From positions 248,001 to 312,000 of the forward strand of contig CAVPPF010000007.1 of the NCBI GenBank assembly GCA_963707435.1: a DNA stretch of 64,000 nucleotides. Reading direction: 5' to 3'. This document shows positions 59,324 through 64,000 of the stretch, piece by piece. A program made the position numbers and the translations under genes. The notes under the pieces are model-generated. The model saw only the letters and a list, made by a program, of their open reading frames with translations. It did no database searches and was not told the DNA's origin. Every line of letters begins with the position of its first letter. Positions within the stretch are counted from its first letter, which is position 1. Source of the stretch: UBA4744 sp963707435. GTDB lineage: Bacteria > Actinomycetota > Acidimicrobiia > Spongiisociales > UBA4744.

Positions 59324-59728
59324 ATGACGGAACCATTGCGAGTTGGCCTGGTCGGCGCCGACGCCTCCGGGCGAGGTTGGGGTCCCATGGTCCACATACC
59401 GGCGATCCGGGCACTCGAGCACCTCGAATTGGCGGCGGTGTGCACCAGTCGCCCGGAGTCTGCCGCTGCGGCGGCCGATGCCTACGGCGTCGGAGGATTC
59501 CACGATGTGCATGACTTGGCGGCCCAGCCAGATATCGATCTGATCGCAGTTGTCGTGAGGGTGCCCGCTCACCACCGAGTCGCCATGCCCGCGCACCGAC
59601 CGTCTAGGTCAGGTCGAGATTCACGGCGCGTCCAACTTCTGAGGAGTGCTGAAGTGGTGCGAGACCGTTCGTGGTTTGCCGCACGCTCGAGTGCGACCAC
59701 GACGCGACCACATCGCAACCAGCAATGA
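59324..59728 (+). pseudogene. Truncated Gfo/Idh/MocA family oxidoreductase
   Basis: The first 88 residues are a clean Rossmann domain of the Gfo/Idh/MocA family: RVGLVGADASGRGWG, IPAIRALEHLELAAVCTSRPESA and VHDLAAQPDIDLIAVVVRVPAHH. After position about 59590 homology stops and the frame continues into arginine-rich unrelated sequence before a stop. The family is normally 330-380 residues, so some 250 are missing. AAGGAG lies six nt before ATG 59324, showing that it was once a normal gene. The break point lies some 200 nt before a decayed tRNA fragment. Confidence 0.75.
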
Positions 59729-59790
59729 CCGGTGACAACCGGTGGTGAGAAACCAGACAACCGTTGATGTTCGGTGGTACCGGCTTCGCG

Positions 59791-59853
59791 TTCACACGGC
59801 ACAGGTCGCGGACCGCCGGGCGGTCCGTCGGTTCGATCGCGGTCGCGACCAAG
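59791..59853 (+). repeat. Decayed copy of the 3' half of tRNA-Val(CAC)
   Basis: TTCACACGGCACAGGTC at 59791-59807 matches 16 of 17 nt of the anticodon-loop-to-variable part of tRNA-Val(CAC) (53093-53109). GGTTCGATC of the T-arm follows at 59830-59838, and the acceptor end is weakly conserved after it. Between the two parts a 22-nt stretch containing a GGACCGC/GCGGTCC hairpin replaces the three nt found in the intact tRNA. The 5' half is missing. Confidence 0.6.
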
Positions 59854-59990
59854 ACATGACACTCCTTCGACGAGGTTTCTACAGCCGGGGGTCGCCGGCA
59901 ATCAGACCCGGGGCTCTCCGGGCGACCAGAGGATTGATTCCGACGACCACCAGGTCAACCGGGAGATAGGAGCGGTCGGGAAAGGGCCCT

Positions 59991-60071
59991 TTACAGGGCT
60001 AGGGCAAGGAGGACGCCCAATACGACGACGGTACCGGTCAGAAACACGATGAGGGGCAAAGCGGATTTCAT
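59991..60071 (-). CDS. Possible 26-residue membrane peptide
   Basis: A tiny frame encodes MKSALP followed by a continuous hydrophobic helix ending in LLALAL and a stop. GGAG lies six nt before the ATG on the minus strand, and the palindrome AAAGGGCCCTTT overlaps the stop region. The length and composition fit single-helix membrane peptides. No family is known, and nothing but the start signal and the hydrophobicity supports it. Confidence 0.42.
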   Translation of the reverse strand: MKSALPLIVFLTGTVVVLGVLLALAL

Positions 60072-60640
60072 TTCTAACTCCATTTGGTAAATCAGGGAAA
60101 CCCCTACCGGGTCCGCCCGGCTGGGGCAATGCCACGGTACCGACCCGCCGGCTTTATCTGACTCGTGTGTGGCAACCGGATTCGCTCCGATCAGGTGGGG
60201 GTCAACCCCCGGGGCACCGAGCCGAACTTGGGGGACCAGGCGATTGAGCGAGTCCTGCGACTACCCGCGCCGACATACTGGATGAGGCGCTCGACATCAT
60301 CACGCAGCTCTAGTCGGGAAGTGAGGTCAATCACATCGGTCCGCACTGCCGGGTCGCGCCGTATCGGTTCGAGCCCGGAATCAATCAACCTTGGGACCTC
60401 GAACGGCTGCGGGAGAGAGTGCTGCAGGGCCCGCCTGCCGCCTGAAGAGCCGGCGTCTTTTGCCCTCAATCGGAATCTGTTGCACCGCAGGACGACTACG
60501 AATGTGCAGATTTGGGAAACCCGCACAGGTCCGCACCAGGTCGGGGACTCGAGTCGCGAACAGAACCTGCTTCGCCGCTGGCCACGAAAGATTATGGCTC
60601 CTGGCACATCCACCCGCGACGAGAGCGGAACTCGACGGCC

Positions 60641-61225
60641 CTAGCCGGGCCTGAAGCTGCTCGCCGCTTGCTCGATCCCGGCGTAGTAGGCGGACCACCA
60701 GGCGGTATCGCGATCGGGAAGGTTCTCGTTGCCCCGGCGCAGGCCGGCGGACCCGTCGATCAATTCGCGCACGATGTCGGCGTGGCCGGCATGCCGGTGC
60801 GTTTCGGTCGCCACATGCACGAGGATGCGGTGGAGCGTCACTTCGTTTCGGTCGGTCGGCCACCAGGGAACCCGGCCCACCGACTCGAGATCGAGCGCTT
60901 CGATCGTTGCATCGGAGTGAGCCCAGGCTGTGCGGTAGAGGCCGACGATCTCGTCGCGCCCCTCCTCCGCCGTCGCCCACATGTCTGCATTCGCTTCGGC
61001 ATCATCGTCGTACCACGGAAGTGCAATACCGTGTGGCCGGCCGAAACAGTCTCCGAAGTAGCCAAGCTCCACCGACGCCAGATGCTTGATCAAACCCAGC
61101 AGGTTGGTTCCGGTCGGGACAAGTGGCCGGCGCGCATCGTATTCAGAGACACCGTCGAGCTTCCACAAGACGGCCTCACGTCCAGCCTGCAAGTACCGGT
61201 GGAGGTCGTGCTTGGCTGTGGACAT
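60641..61225 (-). CDS. DinB superfamily (DUF664-like) protein
   Basis: The 194-residue protein has the DinB four-helix fold with the metal-binding histidines in LLGLIKHLASVELGYFGD (near residue 47) and LVHVATETHRHAGHADIVREL (near residue 140). The DUF664 group of actinobacteria shares this layout, including the insertion with GRPHGIALPW. Such proteins may be thiol transferases using mycothiol or bacillithiol. The ATG has no ribosome binding site; AAGAAT ends six nt upstream. Confidence 0.83.
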   Translation of the reverse strand: MSTAKHDLHRYLQAGREAVLWKLDGVSEYDARRPLVPTGTNLLGLIKHLASVELGYFGDCFGRPHGIALPWYDDDAEANADMWATAEEGRDEIVGLYRTAWAHSDATIEALDLESVGRVPWWPTDRNEVTLHRILVHVATETHRHAGHADIVRELIDGSAGLRRGNENLPDRDTAWWSAYYAGIEQAASSFRPG

Positions 61226-61324
61226 GAAGCGATTCTTGCAGGTGCATTCCGGTCGCGGAACAAGCTTCCGACAGCCGGTGGCGGGCGATACGCCCCGAAA
61301 CTTGATGCAACCCGGTGCGGGCGG

Positions 61325-61789
61325 TCAGCCGACCGCCTTCTTCACGAGTGCAACGATTTCCTTCTCGACGGCCGGGGTCAGCTTGGTCACCGCGAACGAC
61401 GTCGGCCACATGGCCCCGTCGTCGAGGTTGGCCGTGTCCTGAAAACCGAGGGTGGCGTAGCGGGCCTTGAACTTGGCGGCGTCCTGGAAGAAGCAGACGA
61501 CCTTGCCGTCACGCGCGTAAGCGGGCATGCCGTACCAGGTCTTGGGAGCCAGCTCGGGTGCAGCCTTGGTGATGATCTCGTGAAGACGCTCGGCGACAAC
61601 GCGGTCGGCGTCGGCCATGGCAGCGATCTTTTCCAGCACATCGGCGGTGCCGTCGGCCTTCTTGCCACGCTTGACCGCCTTCGTCTCCTTGGCGCGCTCC
61701 TTCATGGCAGCGCGCTCTTCAGCGCTGAAACCGTCGGCAGTCGCCTCCGATTGAGTGTTGCCTTTGGACGCCTTGCGCGTGGTTGCCAT
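61325..61789 (-). CDS. DUF1801/YdhG-like protein
   Basis: The 154-residue protein has a lysine-rich N-terminal 50 residues and a C-terminal YdhG/DUF1801-like domain with PELAPKTWYGMPAYARDGKVVCFFQDAAKFKARYATLGF. Relatives are described as possible iron chaperones or stress proteins, but the role is not established. GGGAG lies six nt before ATG 61789. It stands alone. Confidence 0.78.
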   Translation of the reverse strand: MATTRKASKGNTQSEATADGFSAEERAAMKERAKETKAVKRGKKADGTADVLEKIAAMADADRVVAERLHEIITKAAPELAPKTWYGMPAYARDGKVVCFFQDAAKFKARYATLGFQDTANLDDGAMWPTSFAVTKLTPAVEKEIVALVKKAVG

Positions 61790-61986
61790 GGTGATCTCCC
61801 TCATTGATCCGACCGTCCGGGGCGATCCCCGTCCCCGGGGGCCCGTGACACTAGCCAGCGGCGATCTTGATCACGAGCCACCATCGCGGACCGGGACCGC
61901 TCGAAGCGAAGGCCTCATGGCGATCCGCTCCTGCTTCCCGGACAAGAGTTCGTGCTCGGCGCAGGGCTGCGCCATCATGTGTGTCC

Positions 61987-62982
61987 ATGAGATCGAAAGC
62001 CGTGGTGTGGACCCTGGTCGGCCTGGCGGCAGCGGCCGTCCTGGTTCTAGCACTCAGCAGCGGGAACGACGAGACGGGTGGGGTTGCAGCGCCCGGCGAA
62101 CCGGCCGCAACCGAGACCCCGCTAACCGAAGCCCCACCTCAGGAGATCACCACGAGCTCTACGACACGGCAGCCGGAGACGACAACCACCACGCTCGCTT
62201 CCTCGACCACCACCACGACCACGGCACCGTCGACAACTACGACCACGCCGGATACCACCGCGCCACCGTCGAACGGATACGCCGCAGTACCCAAACCCGC
62301 GACCGGACCGAACACGATCGCCCCCGGCGGCGCTCTCACTAAGCACCTGGCGGAGGACATCGCCTCCAGCTTCGGATTCGACCTCACCGAAGTGGAAGCA
62401 GCGATCGCCGGCGTGGAGTTGCCGCCCGAGGCCGGCGGCATTCTGGAGGGCTGGCCGGCGCCCGGCACCTACCAACGGGTCGACGGTGCCAGCGCAGCTG
62501 AGATCGTCCAGGCGATGGTGGATCGGCGGGTGGCACAACTCGAAGCGCGCAACGTTCCTCGCGATGAGTGGCACCGGGTGGTGACCGCCGCGTCGGTGAT
62601 CGAGAAGGAAACGTACAACCAGAACGAGAAGCCCCGGGTGGCCCGGGTGCTCACCAACCGGCTGGCCGGTGGCGGGCCTCTCCAGATGGATTCGATCATC
62701 CTCTACCCCGTGCCAGAGGACCGGATCTTCACGACCAGCGCGGAACGGGCCTCCGATCAGCCGTACAACTCGTACCGGCACAACGGCCTGCCGCCCACGC
62801 CGATCTGTTCGCCGGACGAGGCATCGATCGACGCGTTCCTCGACCCGCCGCCCGGCGATTGGTGGTTCTACGTGACGATCGACCTGCACTCGGGCGAGAC
62901 CCGCTTCGCCGTCACGTATGAAGAGCACCAGGCCAACGTCGAACTGCTCCGAGCCTGGCTGAGAGACAACCCGACGAAGTGA
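61987..62982 (+). CDS. mltG: Endolytic transglycosylase MltG-like protein
   Basis: MltG cuts nascent peptidoglycan strands to set their length. The 331-residue protein has an N-terminal membrane anchor, a Thr-rich linker of about 60 residues and the MltG catalytic domain with ASVIEKET (catalytic Glu), LQMDSIILYP, YNSYRHNGLPPTPICSPD and WWFYVTID. The LysM-like subdomain of typical MltG is reduced or absent. It lies away from the usual mltG-aroE context, so it may be a second copy. Confidence 0.85.
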   Translation: MRSKAVVWTLVGLAAAAVLVLALSSGNDETGGVAAPGEPAATETPLTEAPPQEITTSSTTRQPETTTTTLASSTTTTTTAPSTTTTTPDTTAPPSNGYAAVPKPATGPNTIAPGGALTKHLAEDIASSFGFDLTEVEAAIAGVELPPEAGGILEGWPAPGTYQRVDGASAAEIVQAMVDRRVAQLEARNVPRDEWHRVVTAASVIEKETYNQNEKPRVARVLTNRLAGGGPLQMDSIILYPVPEDRIFTTSAERASDQPYNSYRHNGLPPTPICSPDEASIDAFLDPPPGDWWFYVTIDLHSGETRFAVTYEEHQANVELLRAWLRDNPTK

Positions 62983-63007
62983 CAGGTTGAGCAGGCAGTC
63001 TGAAGTC

Positions 63008-63100
63008 ATGCCCGCTCTCCCGTGGACGGACGATGCCGATCCGCATCACTGGGAGGCGTGGGGTACGGGGCTCTGGGTCACCGACGACAACGATGAGTAG
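63008..63100 (+). CDS. Doubtful small acidic ORF (30 aa)
   Basis: A short Asp/Trp-rich frame between mltG and the lipoprotein gene. It has no ribosome binding site and no -10 hexamer, so translation is unsupported; it is listed only because it fills most of this gap. Confidence 0.18.
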   Translation: MPALPWTDDADPHHWEAWGTGLWVTDDNDE

Positions 63101-63133
63101 CTTTATCGATTCGTGGAAAGGGGAGGAGTAGAC

Positions 63134-63721
63134 GTGAACAAGCGATTGATGGTGCTCTTGTTGCTTTCGGTGGTGCTGGTCGTTGCGGCATGCGCAGGCG
63201 ACAACGGTTCGAGCGACCAAACCGTGGCGCCCGAAGACCCCGCCGGGCAGAGTGACGATCCCGGCGGTTCGGATCAGGGTGCCGGGGATGTTGACGGAGG
63301 AGATTCCGCCGAGGGGTCCGGCAGCGATGGCGGTGCACCCGAACTCGATCCGAGCGACATGCCGCCACCCGGTGCAGTCGTACTCGAGGTCGAGGGTCAG
63401 ACCTTCACCATCTCCGCCGATGAGATGGATTACTTCGTCTGCGACATCGGCGACGACTTCGTGAGTGTCCGATCTGAGTCCGGAAGCCAGGATCTGGCCG
63501 TTCAGGTCGAAAGGTCGGCGGAGGGCAGAGGCAACGCAACCATCTCTCCGGCGGGATCCGATGTCGTGTACAACTCGTTCTACGGGCCGGAGACAACCGG
63601 CGGCGCGACCGTGGCGGCTCCGCATGTGGTGTACGAAGGGCCGTTCGACGCCACCAACGTCGATGACATCAACGACATCTCCGATGTCGGTACCGGGCGG
63701 GTATCCGTCACCTGCCCGTAG
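63134..63721 (+). CDS. Small acidic lipoprotein
   Basis: The 195-residue protein has a lipoprotein signal with lipobox VVAAC (Cys at residue 20), a Gly/Asp/Ser-rich linker of about 55 residues and a C-terminal beta domain of about 110 residues containing two cysteines (one in YFVCDIGDD, one at the C-terminus) that could form a disulfide. The fold resembles LpqH-like lipoproteins, but the match is weak. GTG 63134 follows GGAGG with a seven-nt gap. Confidence 0.75.
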   Translation: MNKRLMVLLLLSVVLVVAACAGDNGSSDQTVAPEDPAGQSDDPGGSDQGAGDVDGGDSAEGSGSDGGAPELDPSDMPPPGAVVLEVEGQTFTISADEMDYFVCDIGDDFVSVRSESGSQDLAVQVERSAEGRGNATISPAGSDVVYNSFYGPETTGGATVAAPHVVYEGPFDATNVDDINDISDVGTGRVSVTCP

Positions 63722-63768
63722 CTACTTGAACGACCGGAGATTCGAACCGGCCTATCGTTTCCGCCGCA

Positions 63769-64000
63769 TTAGGCCGGGCCGTCCCACCAGGACAGAACGC
63801 GGAGGGCGCGAAGCGTGTTCCAGCGGCTGGGCGTTCCCACGGGTGCTTCGATGTCGAAGTGGACCCGGCCGGGATGGATGCGATCGAGCAGCCACCGGCC
63901 GTCGGGCTGCTGCTTCGATCGCACGATCTCGACCGCCTCCGCCATCCGCGGATCGGGGTCTGCGCCGGCGTGGCGGAAATAGTCCAGTGCCCGGAGAACG
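63769..64000 (-). CDS. Hypothetical protein, C-terminal end
   Basis: The last 76 residues of a protein entering from the right edge are visible, with EIVRSKQQPDGRWLLDRI and SRWNTLRALRVLSWWDG before the stop. This ending is common in uncharacterised actinobacterial proteins with terpenoid-cyclase/prenyltransferase-like helical repeats. The enzyme activity, if any, cannot be judged from this piece. Confidence 0.75.
   Translation of the reverse strand, partial: VLRALDYFRHAGADPDPRMAEAVEIVRSKQQPDGRWLLDRIHPGRVHFDIEAPVGTPSRWNTLRALRVLSWWDGPA

Larger units (their letters stand above)
59729..60640. other. Degenerate intergenic region, about 0.9 kb
   Basis: Apart from the tRNA remnant at 59791-59853 and the 26-residue membrane peptide at 59991-60071, I find no gene. 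Frames at 60165-60644 plus and 60191-60613 minus lack motifs and start signals. The region follows a truncated gene and looks like the eroded edge of a former insertion. Confidence 0.5.

Noticed and set aside
60165..60644. A 159-codon plus-strand gene in the degenerate region
   Set aside because: No start signal, no hydrophobic or domain pattern, and residue composition typical of a random GC-rich frame.
1..64000. CRISPR arrays, insertion sequences, prophage or restriction/defence clusters
   Set aside because: No regularly spaced repeats, transposase, integrase, phage structural gene or recognisable defence operon was seen on either strand.

Overview
The window is high-GC DNA from an actinobacterium, most likely a deep-branching, probably uncultured lineage such as Acidimicrobiia. 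The evidence is a conserved actinobacterial gene backbone (M16 peptidase-dapB ... dapA-rnj-ftsK ... rimO-cinA-thpR-recA-rny-miaB-miaA-dapF-hflX, lexA / LysM protein / nrdR, dut), an acyl-ACP desaturase, a mycothiol-isomerase-like DinB-fold protein, PspC-domain stress proteins and gram-positive-type SOS boxes. The lineage is inferred from gene content and order, not from a marker alignment. Use of RNase Y and a short A-type malate synthase argues against a mycobacterium or streptomycete. No phage, insertion sequence or CRISPR array was seen.

Layout. 1-3.5 kb: N-terminal part of an Lhr-type helicase, a membrane GGDEF-EAL protein and a convergent HD-GYP phosphodiesterase. 3.6-11 kb: a possible nuclease-fold protein, BtpA family protein, DinB-fold protein, LOG family protein, a CobS/CobT-like AAA-VWA pair and a rhomboid protease. 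11-24.6 kb: the M16-dapB ... dapA-rnj-ftsK backbone, interrupted by a DUF4389 protein, a lipoprotein, a cyclophilin with an apparent frameshift, a desaturase and a TPR-thioredoxin. 24.6-31 kb: a 2-oxoacid dehydrogenase operon (E1 alpha, E1 beta, E2) followed by the glyoxylate shunt genes aceB and aceA. 31-43 kb: PHP phosphatase, flavin reductase, then the densely overlapping block rimO-cinA-thpR / recA-rny-miaB-miaA-dapF-hflX. 43-47 kb: lexA diverging from a YneA/ChiZ-like LysM gene, nrdR, a zinc-ribbon membrane protein, dut and a Gly-Cys-Val tRNA cluster. 47-53 kb: small accessory genes, two metabolic enzymes, a lipoprotein, and tRNA-Val(CAC). 53-61 kb: a looser region with small-fold genes, a PspC/histidine kinase/response regulator envelope-stress module, a truncated Gfo/Idh gene, a decayed tRNA fragment and nearly 1 kb of non-coding DNA. 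61-64 kb: DinB and DUF1801 proteins, an MltG homologue, a lipoprotein and the end of a hypothetical protein.

The most informative signal is regulatory. Three genes (lhr, recA and the LysM gene next to lexA) carry a TGTCR-N11-TANNNT element upstream. This matches the RecA-independent (PafBC-type) DNA-damage promoter known from mycobacteria. For recA and the LysM gene it lies downstream of a separate promoter whose -35/-10 spacer contains a perfect SOS box. The damage response here therefore appears to be wired through both LexA and a PafBC-like activator.

A second general feature is leaderless transcription. At least 16 genes have a TANNNT hexamer ending 6-9 nt before the start codon and no convincing ribosome binding site. 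Genes inside operons instead use GGAGG-type sites or ATGA/GTGA overlaps.
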